A stretch of DNA of 64,000 nucleotides from Microvirga alba (GTDB taxonomy: Bacteria > Pseudomonadota > Alphaproteobacteria > Rhizobiales > Beijerinckiaceae): positions 248,001 to 312,000 of the forward strand of contig NZ_JADQDO010000004.1 of assembly GCF_015694465.1 (NCBI RefSeq), written 5' to 3'. Below are positions 34,664 to 44,962 of the stretch, piece by piece (position 1 is the stretch's first letter; each line of letters starts with the position of its first letter). The position numbers were made by a program, and so were the translations under genes. The notes under the pieces are model-generated. The model had not been told where the DNA came from. It searched no databases and saw only the letters and a program-made list of their open reading frames with translations.

Positions 34664-36262
34664 TTATTTCTGAACCTCTTCGTAATAGACCTGATCGGCA
34701 TTGAGGCCTTGGAAATAGCCCTTCACATTATCACGAAGCACGACAGGGTCACGCCCCTGGAACGTGAAGATGAAGGGCGAGTTGGTCTGAACCTCGCGCT
34801 GCAGTTCTTGATAGATCTGAATGCGCTTCGCCGGATCTTGCTCACGCACGGCTGCCTGCGTCTTGTCGCTCAGCTGGGGAATGACCCAGCCCGCCTGCCA
34901 AGCAGCATTCTTCGGTCCGTCGCCGCCACGATTGAGCGTGAATGCGCTCGCATTGGAATTCGGATCGAAATAGTCCGGAATCCAGTAGCGCCAGGTCGCT
35001 TCATCCTGACGCGCACGGCCCTTCGCATAGACCTCGCTCGCAACACCCGGCTGAATGTCGAGGGTAATGCCTGCCTTGCCGAAAGTTTCCTGCAAGGACT
35101 GGGCGATTTGCGTGAACGGCGCGGTGTTGAACACCGTGAACTTGATGGTGAGCCCCTTGTCCAGGCCAGCCTTGGCGAGAATAGCTTTCGCCTTCTCGAT
35201 GTCGAGCTTGTAGGGGTTGTCGGTCAGCGCGCCCGGAAAACCTTCCGGTAGGAAGGATTGATGCACCTGTACGGATCCTTTCAGCAGATCCTTAGCGATG
35301 CCCTCATAATCGATGAGCCAGCGCGCGGCTTCCCACAGAGCGGGATTGGCGAGCGCCGGGTTTGCCGAGTTTGTCGTGTTGAACCGCAGATAATCCGTGC
35401 GCGCAGAGGCGATTTCCTCGACTTTGAGACCGGGCTTGCCCTTGAGCGCGCTCACTTGATCTGAACCGAGACCACGCGCGATATCCGCATCCCCCTGCTC
35501 GACCAGCAGGCGGCGTGCGGCCTGATCGGGAATGTTGCGAAACACGATCTGGTTGAGCTTCGGTGCGCCCAGCGGAGCCTTTGGGTTGGCCGCGAAGACC
35601 AGCGCTTCATGCGGCTGATAGACCGCAATCGAAAAGGTACCCGAGCCGGCGGAATGAGTCTTGAGCCATTCGTTTCCGAAATCGCCATTCTTGGCGTTGG
35701 TTGTAGCAACCTTCTCGTCGACGATGGAGGCGATCGGCGCTGTCAGAATGGCAAGTGCAAAGCCGGGGCCGACATCGGCCGGCCAAGTGAGCTTCACATG
35801 GCTCTCATCGACCTTTATCAGCAATCCATCCACGTTGGCGGAGGTCCAGCCGAGTTCGTTCAGGATGAACGCCGGTGATTTGTTGAGTTTCACCGCACGC
35901 GACAATGAGAAAATCACGTCCTCGGGACGGACCGGGTTGCCTGACGCAAAGGACGCTCCTGCGCGCAGCTTGAAAGTGAGACTCTTGCCGTCCGGAGCCG
36001 CGGCCCAGGACTCGGCCAGAGTCGGTTCGATCTTGTTCGGATCAGCCTTCGAGGGTCGCACAAGGCGCTGGTAGAGGTTGTTAAAGGACTGCACCGTCGT
36101 GAGTTCAAACCCCTCAGCCGGATCGAAGCTGACCGCATCGTCGATCGAGGTCGCGACCACGAGAGTATTGGGCGGCGTTGCGGCATCGACCGGACCGGAC
36201 AGGGCGAATGCGGTCAGGAGGGTGGCCCCCAAGGCGGCGCTGCGCAGGCGATGATTAGACAT
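34664..36262 (-). CDS. Peptide ABC transporter substrate-binding protein (SBP_bac_5)
   Basis: Periplasmic binding protein of 532 residues with a Sec signal ending PVDAATPP. Family features are FDPAEGFELTTVQSFNNLYQRLV (the SBP_bac_5 entry), AESWAAAPDGKSLTFKLR, and YWIPDYFDPNS in the second half. There is no lipobox cysteine. The start ATG has GGAG eight bases upstream. It heads the five-gene importer plus peptidase operon; the ligand could be a peptide or another compound of this transporter class. Confidence 0.9.
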   Translation of the reverse strand: MSNHRLRSAALGATLLTAFALSGPVDAATPPNTLVVATSIDDAVSFDPAEGFELTTVQSFNNLYQRLVRPSKADPNKIEPTLAESWAAAPDGKSLTFKLRAGASFASGNPVRPEDVIFSLSRAVKLNKSPAFILNELGWTSANVDGLLIKVDESHVKLTWPADVGPGFALAILTAPIASIVDEKVATTNAKNGDFGNEWLKTHSAGSGTFSIAVYQPHEALVFAANPKAPLGAPKLNQIVFRNIPDQAARRLLVEQGDADIARGLGSDQVSALKGKPGLKVEEIASARTDYLRFNTTNSANPALANPALWEAARWLIDYEGIAKDLLKGSVQVHQSFLPEGFPGALTDNPYKLDIEKAKAILAKAGLDKGLTIKFTVFNTAPFTQIAQSLQETFGKAGITLDIQPGVASEVYAKGRARQDEATWRYWIPDYFDPNSNASAFTLNRGGDGPKNAAWQAGWVIPQLSDKTQAAVREQDPAKRIQIYQELQREVQTNSPFIFTFQGRDPVVLRDNVKGYFQGLNADQVYYEEVQK

Positions 36263-36421
36263 CTGTTGTTTCTCCGAATGAGAACCCGAAACCCGTTACC
36301 AGGCATAAGGGCTCTCTTGGGCAAGGGCATAATGCGGCCTCACGCTACATTTTCCCATTAAATTTGCAAATTATTTTAATTTACATAAAAATTTGTATTA
36401 ATTGGCTCGAGGCCCGAGCGG
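36263..36421 (-). promoter_or_regulatory. AT-rich promoter with AATTTGCAAATT palindrome
   Basis: The 159 bp upstream of the binding-protein gene are very AT-rich between about 36350 and 36405. A perfect 12-bp palindrome AATTTGCAAATT lies at 36361-36372, with a related TTTGTATTAATT nearby. This is a plausible regulator-binding site controlling the peptide operon. No regulator gene is adjacent. Confidence 0.5.
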
Positions 36422-36913
36422 TCAGTATGGTCTATCCCGAATGTCCAATCGGAAGAGGAGACGCGACAGCAGGACCTCGAGGATCACAAAGGCTATGATC
36501 GGAAGGGCGATATCGAGACCGGAGAGATCGAGCTGTCTCCTGAGCAGAAGGAGCGGGAACAAAGCCTCCGGGATCTGATCGAGAGCAAAGGCCTGCGCAT
36601 GGACCTTGAATCCAAGGCGCCGCTTGACGAAACTTGAGAACAGATCGCCTAGCATGGATCCCGTTGCCAACACGACGCCCGCGCGCCAACCGAGGTTGAG
36701 CACCGCTGCGACCGTTCCAGTGCAGACAATTGAAACGAACAGCCCACGAATGGTTTTCGAGACCCCAAGCAAGGGCTGGCCATCGCGCAAGATGACGCCG
36801 CAATCAAGCGGGGTATCGAAGCGGTTCCCGAATAGCTTCCGTGCAAAGATCGGGGTGCCGTTCGCAACACCAAGAAGGATCAGCAGGCGTATGATGAGGA
36901 TTGGATCAATCAT
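36422..36913 (-). CDS. CarS-like (CDP-archaeol synthase family) membrane protein
   Basis: This small polytopic membrane protein of 163 residues has about five helices. It carries ANGTPIFARKLFG, FDTPLDCGVILRDGQPLLGVSKTIRG and GSMLGDLFSSFVKRRLGF, the Asp/Lys/Arg pattern of DUF46/CarS proteins, which in archaea transfer CTP-derived nucleotide to an unsaturated lipid. Bacterial members have no firmly known role that I can name. The ATG at 36913 (MIDPIL) follows a GGGTGG site; the frame is open to 37003. It stands alone between the peptide operon and the divergent CapA-like gene. Confidence 0.75.
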   Translation of the reverse strand: MIDPILIIRLLILLGVANGTPIFARKLFGNRFDTPLDCGVILRDGQPLLGVSKTIRGLFVSIVCTGTVAAVLNLGWRAGVVLATGSMLGDLFSSFVKRRLGFKVHAQAFALDQIPEALFPLLLLRRQLDLSGLDIALPIIAFVILEVLLSRLLFRLDIRDRPY

Positions 36914-37215
36914 ACGGCCACCCGCTGCGAAGTATCCCCATGACGCGCACTCTGTCGCTGCAGAAAACGGCACCCGCTTGCCGGGTTGCGCAAGATGAGG
37001 CACCCGTCGATGCCATTCATTCCATCACGTCGCTATGACAGCCACCTCTGAAGAGGTCTATCTCGCGCGAGAAGGATACAAACGACGCCGCACGCTCCTT
37101 TGATATCTGTCAAAATAGCTTTCCGGAGGAGACGCTAATCTCGGGCCAAATTTCGCCTCCTTGCCCGATTTTGGATGACGTCGCCGACGATCAACATTTC
37201 GCCCGAAGAAGAACA

Positions 37216-38331
37216 TTGTCGAAATTGATCACCATCGACCTTTGCGGAGACGTGATGCTGGGACGGGGCATCGACCAAGTCTTGCCATACCCAAGCAATC
37301 CGCAATTGCAGGAAGCATATGCCACCTCGGCGCGAGACTACGTCGCACTTGCTGCGAGAGTAAATGGGCCAATCCCGGCACCTGTTGAGTTGTCTTATCC
37401 GTGGGGCTTCGCGCTCAAGGAGTGGAGGCACGCACCTCCGTCTGCCCGCCTTATCAATCTTGAAACGAGCATTACGCGCAGTGACACTTACGTCCCCAAG
37501 GGGATCAACTACCGTATGAGTCCTGAGAATGCCGCATGCCTTGTGAGCGCCGGCATCGATTGTTGCGCGCTCGCCAACAATCACGTCCTGGATTGGGGGA
37601 TTTCGGGCCTACTTGAAACATTGCATGTGTTGCGACGACTGGGCGTGAAAACCGCAGGAGCCGGCCGGAACGCCATGGAGGCGAGCGCCCCGGCAATTAT
37701 CGACGTCGCTGGCAGGGGGCGCGTGCTCGTCTTCTCCTTCGCGCATGGTACGAGTGGCACCCCGCGGAGCTGGGCCGCGACCGCCGAGCGTCCTGGCGTC
37801 AATCTCTTACCCGACCTTTCCGAAGGAACTGCTGCGCGAATTGCAGAACATATCGTTTCATCCAGCCAGGAAGGCGATATTGTGATCGCCTCCATTCATT
37901 GGGGTCCGAACTGGGGATACGAGATTCCCAATGAACGACGATCATTTGCGCACGCCTTGATCGAACTGGCGGGAGCGACGATCGTGCACGGCCATTCATC
38001 GCATCATCCGCTCGCGATCGAGATCCATCGGAACCGGCTGATCCTGTACGGATGTGGAGATTTCTTGAACGACTATGAGGGAATTTCCGGATTCGAAGAG
38101 TACCGGGGAGACCTGACCTTGATGTACCGCGCGAGCATCGACCCTGACGAGGAGACCTTGGCAGGCCTGCGTTTGGTACCGCTGCAGATTCGCAATTTCC
38201 GTCTGCATCGCGCATCCGACCAGGATACCAAATGGCTTCGAGATGTCCTGGCTCGTGAAAGTGATCGGTTCCGCACTCGCATCACATGCGATTCTGACAA
38301 TACCTTGATGGTATTCCACGACGCGCCATGA
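37216..38331 (+). CDS. CapA/PgsA-type metallophosphoesterase-fold protein
   Basis: A protein of about 371 residues of the CapA family (PGA_cap), which resembles calcineurin-like phosphoesterases. Motifs are IDLCGDVMLGRGID, INLETSITRS, CCALANNHVLDWG, SIHWGPNWGYE and IVHGHSSHHPLAIE, all metal- or active-site-type segments of the family. There is no evident signal peptide. No ATG fits; a TTG at 37216 has GAAGAA upstream, and a TTG at 37171 would add 15 residues. No other capsule amide-ligase genes (CapB/CapC) are near, so a poly-gamma-glutamate role is doubtful. Confidence 0.82.
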   Translation: MSKLITIDLCGDVMLGRGIDQVLPYPSNPQLQEAYATSARDYVALAARVNGPIPAPVELSYPWGFALKEWRHAPPSARLINLETSITRSDTYVPKGINYRMSPENAACLVSAGIDCCALANNHVLDWGISGLLETLHVLRRLGVKTAGAGRNAMEASAPAIIDVAGRGRVLVFSFAHGTSGTPRSWAATAERPGVNLLPDLSEGTAARIAEHIVSSSQEGDIVIASIHWGPNWGYEIPNERRSFAHALIELAGATIVHGHSSHHPLAIEIHRNRLILYGCGDFLNDYEGISGFEEYRGDLTLMYRASIDPDEETLAGLRLVPLQIRNFRLHRASDQDTKWLRDVLARESDRFRTRITCDSDNTLMVFHDAP

Positions 38332-38365
38332 GGATCGGCTATGAGGATCGCTTCTGTGGGTCGCT

Positions 38366-39820
38366 TCAACCCGTTCTCACCATGACGTGACGAACGGCCG
38401 TGTAGTCCTCCAGGGCATAGATGCTCATGTCCTTGCCGTAGCCGGACTGCTTGAGCCCGCCATGGGGCATCTCGTTCACGAGCATGAAGTGACAATTCAC
38501 CCAGGTGCAGCCGTATTGGAGGCGCGAGGCCGTTCCCATCGCCTTCGCGACGTCGCGAGACCAGACGGAGGAGGCGAGGCCATAATCGGAATCATTCGCC
38601 CAGGACACCGCCTGCTCGACATCATCGAAGCGCGTGACGGACACGACCGGGCCGAAAACCTCGCGGCGAACGATCTCATCGTCTTGGCGCGCGCCGGCAA
38701 TCACGGTCGGCTCATAGAAAAATCCCCCGCCACTGCCTTCCCTTCCACCAGCCGTGATCTCTACATGCTTCAAGTCTGCGGCGCGCTCGACGAAAGACGC
38801 TACTCGCGAGCGCTGGCGCGGTGAGATAAGCGGTCCGAGATCGTTCTCCTCATCATTCTCCCGGTCGAAGCGAAGGTCGGATACCGCCGAGGAGAGATCC
38901 GCAACGAAGCTGTCGTAGATCTTCGCTCCGGCATAGATGCGGCAAGCCGCGGTGCAATCTTGACCCGCGTTGTAGTAGCCGAAAATCTTGATCGCCTCGA
39001 CAACCTCGGAAAGGTCCGCGTCATCGAACACGATGACCGGTGCCTTTCCGCCCAGTTCGAGGTGGGTGCGTTTGACCGATTTCGCTGCGGCCGTCAGAAC
39101 CTTCTTGCCGGTCGCGACATCGCCGGTAAGCGAGATCATCGACACCTTGGGGTGCGAAATCAGCGTCTGCCCCACGGTCTCGCCGCGTCCGACAACGACA
39201 TTGACGACGCCCTCGGGGAAGATGTCGGCGATGACTTTCGCGAGCTTCAACGTCGATAGAGGCGCCTGCTCGGACGGCTTGATCACGACCGCGTTGCCGC
39301 CAGCCAGAGCCGGAGCGAGTTTCCAGGCGGCCATCATCAGCGGATAGTTCCACGGCGCGATTGAGGCGACGACGCCGATCGCGTCACGCCGGATCATCGA
39401 GGTGTGCCCCGGCAGATACTCACCCGCCAACGCGCCCTGCATCGAGCGAACTGCTCCTGCGAAGAACCGAAAACAATCGACGATGGCGGGAATTTCGTCG
39501 CGCAGAACGAGATGTCTCGGCTTGCCGCAATTGAGCGCCTCAAGGGTCGCGAAGATCTCAGCCTCGGCCTCGATCCGATCGGCGAGCTTCAACAGGAGTG
39601 CCGAGCGCGTTCCCGGTGGAGTCCGGGACCAACCCGCGAATGCGGCATCCGCGGCGAAAACTGCAGCATCGACCTGCTCTGTCGACGCTTCGGGGAGCTT
39701 CATCACCGCTTCGCCGGTCCGGGGATTGAAGATCGTCTCCGCTTCCTCCGTTCCGGACTGGAAGCGCGTGCCAATGAGCATCTCGGTGTCGGTCATTATT
39801 GGGAGAGAGCCTGTATCCAT
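38366..39820 (-). CDS. patD: Aminobutyraldehyde-type aldehyde dehydrogenase
   Basis: NAD-dependent aldehyde dehydrogenase of 484 residues resembling PatD/YdcW, which oxidises 4-aminobutyraldehyde from putrescine to GABA. Features are [13 protein letters not shown], the LELGGKAP glutamate, the catalytic cysteine in GQDCTAACR, and the EVFGPVVSV end motif. The ATG at 39820 has a perfect GGAGG six bases upstream. It is last in the polyamine-type ABC operon (34 bp after PotC-like), which supports a polyamine or other amino-aldehyde substrate. An aminotransferase making the aldehyde is not in the window. Confidence 0.85.
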   Translation of the reverse strand: MDTGSLPIMTDTEMLIGTRFQSGTEEAETIFNPRTGEAVMKLPEASTEQVDAAVFAADAAFAGWSRTPPGTRSALLLKLADRIEAEAEIFATLEALNCGKPRHLVLRDEIPAIVDCFRFFAGAVRSMQGALAGEYLPGHTSMIRRDAIGVVASIAPWNYPLMMAAWKLAPALAGGNAVVIKPSEQAPLSTLKLAKVIADIFPEGVVNVVVGRGETVGQTLISHPKVSMISLTGDVATGKKVLTAAAKSVKRTHLELGGKAPVIVFDDADLSEVVEAIKIFGYYNAGQDCTAACRIYAGAKIYDSFVADLSSAVSDLRFDRENDEENDLGPLISPRQRSRVASFVERAADLKHVEITAGGREGSGGGFFYEPTVIAGARQDDEIVRREVFGPVVSVTRFDDVEQAVSWANDSDYGLASSVWSRDVAKAMGTASRLQYGCTWVNCHFMLVNEMPHGGLKQSGYGKDMSIYALEDYTAVRHVMVRTG

Positions 39821-39854
39821 GGTGTTCCTCCAATTTTCTTACACATGTCCCTCG

Positions 39855-40655
39855 TCACCCACCGCCTGATGCAGGCCCTTCCTCGCGAGTCAGATAATAG
39901 GCTGCGAGAATCGGCAGGAAGGTCAAGGCAATGACGATGACCGCAACGACGTTGGTGACCGGCCGTTGGCGAGGCCTGATCAACTCGTTCAGCATCCAGA
40001 TCGGGAGTGTCGCCTGCTGACCGGCCGTAAAGGTGGTGACGATGACCTCGTCGAAAGACAACGCGAACGCGAGCATCGAACCGGCCAACAAAGCTGTCCC
40101 GAGATTGGGCAGAATCACAAAGCGGAATGTTTGAAAACTGTCGGCCCCGAGATCGTAGGATGCTTCAACGATCGAAGGCGAGAGCCGGCGCAATCTCGCG
40201 ATCGCATTGTTGTGAACCACAACGACACAGAAGGTCGCGTGCCCCACGACGATCGTCCAGAACGAGAAGGGAATATCCAGCAGGTTGAAGGCGGACCGCA
40301 GGGCAATTCCGGTGATGATGCCCGGAAGCGCGATGGGAAGGATGATGAGGAGCGAGATGACCTCGCGCCCAAAGAAACGCGTTCGCGCCAGCGCGCCGGC
40401 GGCCATGGTTCCCAGCGTAAGCGCGATCACGGTCGCAATCGTGGCAACCCGGAGCGAGAGAACGAGTGCGTTCCAGACATCTGGCCGCGCAAAGGTCACG
40501 CCGAACCATTTCAACGTCAAGCCCGGTGGGGGAAATTGATAACTGCGCTCCTCGGTCGTGAACGCATAAAGGATCACGAAGGCGAGCGGCGCGTGCAGAA
40601 ACAGAAGCCCGATTCCGGCGGCGATCTTCAATTTGAGGGAAGCTTTAGAACGCAT
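39855..40655 (-). CDS. Polyamine-type ABC permease (PotC-like)
   Basis: Inner-membrane permease of 266 residues with six helices. YSFQFPP-like periplasmic [13 protein letters not shown] and the EAA loop [22 protein letters not shown] are typical of PotC/YdcV proteins. The ATG at 40655 overlaps the stop of the PotB-like gene by 11 bases. It forms the transmembrane pair with that protein and is followed after 34 bp by the aldehyde dehydrogenase gene. Confidence 0.88.
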   Translation of the reverse strand: MRSKASLKLKIAAGIGLLFLHAPLAFVILYAFTTEERSYQFPPPGLTLKWFGVTFARPDVWNALVLSLRVATIATVIALTLGTMAAGALARTRFFGREVISLLIILPIALPGIITGIALRSAFNLLDIPFSFWTIVVGHATFCVVVVHNNAIARLRRLSPSIVEASYDLGADSFQTFRFVILPNLGTALLAGSMLAFALSFDEVIVTTFTAGQQATLPIWMLNELIRPRQRPVTNVVAVIVIALTFLPILAAYYLTREEGPASGGG

Positions 40656-41592
40656 CGAAAGCCCCCAGGCGCTTCGCCGCGAAAAGATAAAACCCCATGA
40701 CGATGATCGGCACGACAGCAAAAGCCGCAGCGAGAGGAATATTTCCTGCGGTGCCTTGCAATACGTAGACCGTCTGCCCGAGAAGAAGCGTTGACGGGCC
40801 GATGATCTGCGGCAGGATATAGTCGCCTAGTGTCAGCGAGAAAGTGAAGATCGAACCGGCAGCAACGCCGGGGAGCGCCAGCGGCAGGGTCACTGTCCGA
40901 AAGGTCTGGCCCGGCGCGGCGCCGAGATCCGCGGAAGCCTCGATCAGACTGGCGGGCACCCGCTCTAACGCCGCCTGAATGGGCAGGATCATGAAGGGCA
41001 GCCAGAGATAGGCGAAGACGAGGGCCTGACCGAGATAGCTGACTGATAGCGATGGACCGCCCACGAACGGCATGCTTAAAAGCGCGTCGACCATTGGCGT
41101 TGCACCGAGCCTGTCAGCGCCCCATGCCACCGCCCCCTCCTTTGCGAGCAGGAGCTTCCAGGCATAAACCTTCACGAGGTAGCTCGACCAAAGCGGCATC
41201 ACAATCGCAATGTAGAACGTCGCCTTCGTCCGCCCGCGCGCATACCGGGCGGCGTAGTAGGCGATTGGGAAGGCCAACACGGCTGAAGCGAATGTCACGA
41301 ATGTCGCAATCGCGAGCGTGCGCAGAATGACATCGAGATTGGCCGGCCGCAGCAATTCCGCATAGGTCTTGAGCGTGAACTCTCGAACGATGGTTCCGGA
41401 AAATTCATCGATCGAGAAGAAGCTTTGAATCAGAAGAGCGATCAGACTCCCGACATAGACCACACCGAGCCAGAGCAGTGGCGGCACAAGCAGCAGGGTC
41501 ACCAGAAGGCCCCGCTTAGCGAAGAGAACAGAGGAAAGGCGGCGCGACAGAGCCTCTCGCGCCATGGGGGGATCGAGGGCGACGCTGGTCAC
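40645..41592 (-). CDS. Polyamine-type ABC permease (PotB-like)
   Basis: Inner-membrane permease of 315 residues, with a 30-residue cytoplasmic start, six helices, and EAA loop [25 protein letters not shown]. The GTG start at 41592 overlaps the ATPase stop (GTGA). The [21 protein letters not shown] segment after the first helix is the usual extracellular motif of PotB/YdcU. It is the first permease of the operon. Confidence 0.88.
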   Translation of the reverse strand: MTSVALDPPMAREALSRRLSSVLFAKRGLLVTLLLVPPLLWLGVVYVGSLIALLIQSFFSIDEFSGTIVREFTLKTYAELLRPANLDVILRTLAIATFVTFASAVLAFPIAYYAARYARGRTKATFYIAIVMPLWSSYLVKVYAWKLLLAKEGAVAWGADRLGATPMVDALLSMPFVGGPSLSVSYLGQALVFAYLWLPFMILPIQAALERVPASLIEASADLGAAPGQTFRTVTLPLALPGVAAGSIFTFSLTLGDYILPQIIGPSTLLLGQTVYVLQGTAGNIPLAAAFAVVPIIVMGFYLFAAKRLGAFDAF

Positions 41593-42683
41593 TTCTCATC
41601 CTCCATTACATGCAGGGACGCCGGAGACCAGGACAACCGGACCGCCTCCCCCGACAAAAGATTGCGGGCCTGCGTTGCCGGTACGAGGGCGGCAAGGCGG
41701 ATGCTCGCGCATTCCGCAATCACACGCCGCATCGCGCCGTGATATTGAACCTCAATGCAAATTCCATCCACATGAACATGTCCGTCCCCTGGCGCGGCGC
41801 CGACAGACTGAACTGCTATTGCCTCAGGCCTCAGGCTCGCAAGTCGCGGCTGGCCGCCAAGGCGCGCCGTGATCGCGGGTTCCAGCACGTTCGAACCGCC
41901 GACGAACTGCGCGACGAACCGGTTGCGCGGCCGCTCATAGATCTCCTCCGGCGTCCCCACTTGGACGATGCGCCCAGCGTCGAACACAGCGACCCGGTCG
42001 CTCATGGAGAGCGCCTCGCCTTGATCGTGCGTCACGAAGATGAAAGTGAGTCCGAGCGCCCGCTGGAGCGTTTTCAGCTCGACCTGCATTTCCTCTCGGA
42101 GTTTCAGATCCAGGGCACCCAGCGGTTCATCAAGAAGCAGGACCTTCGGCCGATTGACCAGAGCGCGGGCTAACGCCACGCGCTGCCGTTGGCCACCTGA
42201 GAGTTGAGAAGGGCGACGCCCCTCGAATCCGACCAACTTGACAAGGCCCAGTGCCTCGCGCGCAAGCTTCTCCCGTTCGGAGCGAACCATGCCGCGAATA
42301 CGCAGGCCATAGGCCACGTTGTCGAGAATGTTCAAATGCGGAAACAGCGCATAATCCTGGAAGACCGTGTTGACCGCGCGCTGAAATGGCGGGGACCCGG
42401 CCACAGGCTCGTCGAAGATACTGATCTCACCGGCGTTCGGCTGCTCGAAGCCAGCCACGAGGCGCAGGCAGGTGGTCTTTCCTGAGCCGGAAGGGCCGAG
42501 CATGGCGAAGAATTCGCCGGCTCGAACGTCGAGGTCGACCCCGTCCACTGCCTTCACCGAGCCAAAATGCCGGGTAACTCCCGAGAACCGGACTGCGGAG
42601 GTGTCTTCAGGAACCAGGCGACGAGCTGCCATTGCAGCTTGGGGGCGCGTATGTACGGACATGTCAGATGCTCCGGAGGACAT
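41589..42683 (-). CDS. Polyamine-type ABC ATPase (PotA-like)
   Basis: ATP-binding subunit of 364 residues with GPSGSGKTT, LSGGQRQRVALARAL, LLLDEPLGALD and FVTHDQGEAL, then a TOBE-type C-terminal domain (about 260-360) as in PotA. The ATG at 42683 has GGGAGG six bases upstream, better than the frame start at 42716. It overlaps the PotB-like start. It would energise the PotB/PotC-like pair. Confidence 0.9.
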   Translation of the reverse strand: MSSGASDMSVHTRPQAAMAARRLVPEDTSAVRFSGVTRHFGSVKAVDGVDLDVRAGEFFAMLGPSGSGKTTCLRLVAGFEQPNAGEISIFDEPVAGSPPFQRAVNTVFQDYALFPHLNILDNVAYGLRIRGMVRSEREKLAREALGLVKLVGFEGRRPSQLSGGQRQRVALARALVNRPKVLLLDEPLGALDLKLREEMQVELKTLQRALGLTFIFVTHDQGEALSMSDRVAVFDAGRIVQVGTPEEIYERPRNRFVAQFVGGSNVLEPAITARLGGQPRLASLRPEAIAVQSVGAAPGDGHVHVDGICIEVQYHGAMRRVIAECASIRLAALVPATQARNLLSGEAVRLSWSPASLHVMEDEK

Positions 42684-42743
42684 CTTTTGCCTCCCATCCG
42701 ATGAGGAGGCGCTCACTTGCGAGCAAGCGCCTCCGGGCGATGC

Positions 42744-43901
42744 TCATCGGCCGCCGAGAATCGCGATGTAGTCGGTCACCCAGCGATAATAGGGGACGCA
42801 GCCCTCGGCCTGCGTGGTGCATTTTGAAACTGGCGTGCGCCAGAACCTGATCTTGTCGAAATTGCCGAGGCCGTTCGTCTGGCAACCGTCATCACCGAGA
42901 AGAGCATTGCCCTTGCAGGCGGCGAGAACCGGCGGCACCGACCCGAACCAGGACGCGAGGTCGCCCTGAACCTTCGGGCTGAGCGAATGCTCAAGCCATT
43001 GGTAAGCGCAGTTCGGGTGTGGCGCATCCACGTGCATCATCGTGGTGTCCGCCCAGCCCGTGGCACCCTCCTCCGGAATGATGCTGGCGATGGACTTGTT
43101 CTGGCTCTTCAGAAGATTGACCTGGAAGGGCCATGACGAGGACGCAACCACGCCTTCGTTGGTGAAATCGTCGACCTGCACCATCGCGTCATGCCAATAG
43201 CGTTGGACGATGCCGCGCTGCTTGCGCAGAAGATCGAGCGCAGCCTTGTATTGCACTTCGGTCAGCTCATAGGGATCCTTAATGCCGAGCTGAGGCTGAT
43301 GCTTCATGAGATAGAGCGCGGCATCGGCGATGTATATGGGTCCATCGAACGCCTGCACGCGGCCTTTATTGGGTTTGCCATCGGGGAGGTTCGTTTCCTC
43401 GAAGACGATGTTCCAGCTTTTCGGCGCTTCCTTGAACACGTTCGTGTTGTACATCAGCACGTTCGAGCCCCACTGATAAGGGACGCCGTAATGAACGTTA
43501 TCGACGGTATGCCAAGGCGCCATTTGTAGACGCTCATCGATCGTCTTCCAGCTCGGGACGAGACTGATATTGACTGGCTGCACGCGCTTGCCTGAAATGA
43601 GCCTGAGGCTAGCATCACCGGAGGCGGTCACGAGATCGAACCCACCCTCGTTCATGAGGGCGACCATTTCGTCAGAGGTTCCGGCGGCTTTCACCCGTAC
43701 TTTGCAGCCGCTCTTCTCCTCGAAGGCGGTGACCCAATCATACTGCTTGTCGGTCTCGCCGCGTTCGATATAGCCGGGCCACGCGATGATATCGACGAAG
43801 CCCTCGGATTTGCCGATCGATTTGACCTGCGCAACAGCCGGTGCGGCACCGAGCATTGCCGTGAGGCAAAACAGGGCACCTTTTAAGACGATGCGGTCCA
43901 T
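42744..43901 (-). CDS. Polyamine-type ABC substrate-binding protein
   Basis: Periplasmic binding protein of 385 residues with a Sec signal ending AAPAVAQ. It starts with SEGFVDIIAWPGYIERGETDKQYDWVTAFEEKSGC, as in PotD/PotF/YdcS-type proteins. It has several cysteines, including two pairs near the C-terminus (ACKGNALLGDDGCQ and CTTQAEGC) that may form disulfides. The start has GGAGG upstream. It is the first structural gene of the operon; the LysR gene lies 149 bp upstream on the same strand. Confidence 0.88.
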   Translation of the reverse strand: MDRIVLKGALFCLTAMLGAAPAVAQVKSIGKSEGFVDIIAWPGYIERGETDKQYDWVTAFEEKSGCKVRVKAAGTSDEMVALMNEGGFDLVTASGDASLRLISGKRVQPVNISLVPSWKTIDERLQMAPWHTVDNVHYGVPYQWGSNVLMYNTNVFKEAPKSWNIVFEETNLPDGKPNKGRVQAFDGPIYIADAALYLMKHQPQLGIKDPYELTEVQYKAALDLLRKQRGIVQRYWHDAMVQVDDFTNEGVVASSSWPFQVNLLKSQNKSIASIIPEEGATGWADTTMMHVDAPHPNCAYQWLEHSLSPKVQGDLASWFGSVPPVLAACKGNALLGDDGCQTNGLGNFDKIRFWRTPVSKCTTQAEGCVPYYRWVTDYIAILGGR

Positions 43902-44050
43902 GGATGCGATCTCCTCCCAATTGTCCCCGTGTTCGCGCCATCGGAGAGCCCGTGAAGCCGAGCCTTGTCCCCTTTTTTGAAAGAGTGGTCGAAATCGGGA
44001 GAGCGCGCCAATTCATTCGGGAGAATTCAGAGATCGGAATTTCCGATATG

Positions 44051-44962
44051 TCAGCCTCGTTGTCGGATCGAACGATAGGTCTGTACGACCGACAGAAACT
44101 GCGAGGCAATCGGCGACAGCCGGGACCCTCGTCTCCACACGACCCCAACCGATACTGCCGGGAGATCCTCCCGGATCCGGCGCGCTTCGATCTTGTCGCC
44201 TTCGAGAGACCATTGGCGATAGGTGAGGTCCGGCAGGACTGCCAATCCGGCGCCCGTGGCCACGAGACTTCGTACGGCCTCGACTGACCGTGTGCGAAAC
44301 GCGATCGGCGGCCGGATGCTCAATTGTTGCCAGACCCGCTTCGGCGCCTCATCGATCTCATCAATGGCAAGCAGGATCTGCGGCTCCTCGGCAAGCTCCC
44401 GGAGACTGATCTCGGTGGCCTCCGCCAGATGATGCCCTAAGGGAAGCCAAAGCCGATATCGGGACGCCTCGACAAGTTCAGCCTCAAGCGAAACCAGAGT
44501 AGCCCGCGGCGGTAGCACCATGACCGCGATATCCAACTCGCCGCCAATCAGAAGATGCTCCAAATAGTCGCGCGCATCTTCGACCACGGCAACATCGAGG
44601 AAGGGAAAGGCTCGCCTGAAGCGGGCCAGGAGATCGGCAAGGATGTAGCCTGCCACCAGGGGTGTCACGCCGAGTTGAAGACGGCCCTCGCTGGGAGCCC
44701 CATTCTCGTGAAGGGCCCGTCTCGCATTGGAGACTTCGCCGAGGATCTTTTCGGCATGACGCAGGAACTGATAGCCCTTGAGGGTCAGGCTCATGCCGTG
44801 GGGAGAGCGCTCGACGAGCTTGAACCCGAGATCGTGCTCGAGTTCCTGAATGGCTTCAGTGATCGTCGATTGAGAAATCGAGAGTTGACGCGCAGCCCCC
44901 GACACAGAGCCCGTCTCGGCGATGGCCACGAAATAGCGGACCTGGCGAAGAGAGAAGGCCAT
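44051..44962 (-). CDS. LysR-family transcriptional regulator
   Basis: DNA-binding regulator of 303 residues. The winged helix-turn-helix (about 1-60) reads LRQVRYFVAIAETGSVSGAARQLSISQSTITEAIQELE. The effector domain (about 90-295) has the two LysR substrate-binding lobes. It lies directly upstream of the polyamine-type operon and divergent from kduD, so it could control either. A perfect palindrome GATAATATTATC (45015-45026) 53 bp upstream of its start is a likely autoregulatory LysR box. Confidence 0.9.
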   Translation of the reverse strand: MAFSLRQVRYFVAIAETGSVSGAARQLSISQSTITEAIQELEHDLGFKLVERSPHGMSLTLKGYQFLRHAEKILGEVSNARRALHENGAPSEGRLQLGVTPLVAGYILADLLARFRRAFPFLDVAVVEDARDYLEHLLIGGELDIAVMVLPPRATLVSLEAELVEASRYRLWLPLGHHLAEATEISLRELAEEPQILLAIDEIDEAPKRVWQQLSIRPPIAFRTRSVEAVRSLVATGAGLAVLPDLTYRQWSLEGDKIEARRIREDLPAVSVGVVWRRGSRLSPIASQFLSVVQTYRSIRQRG

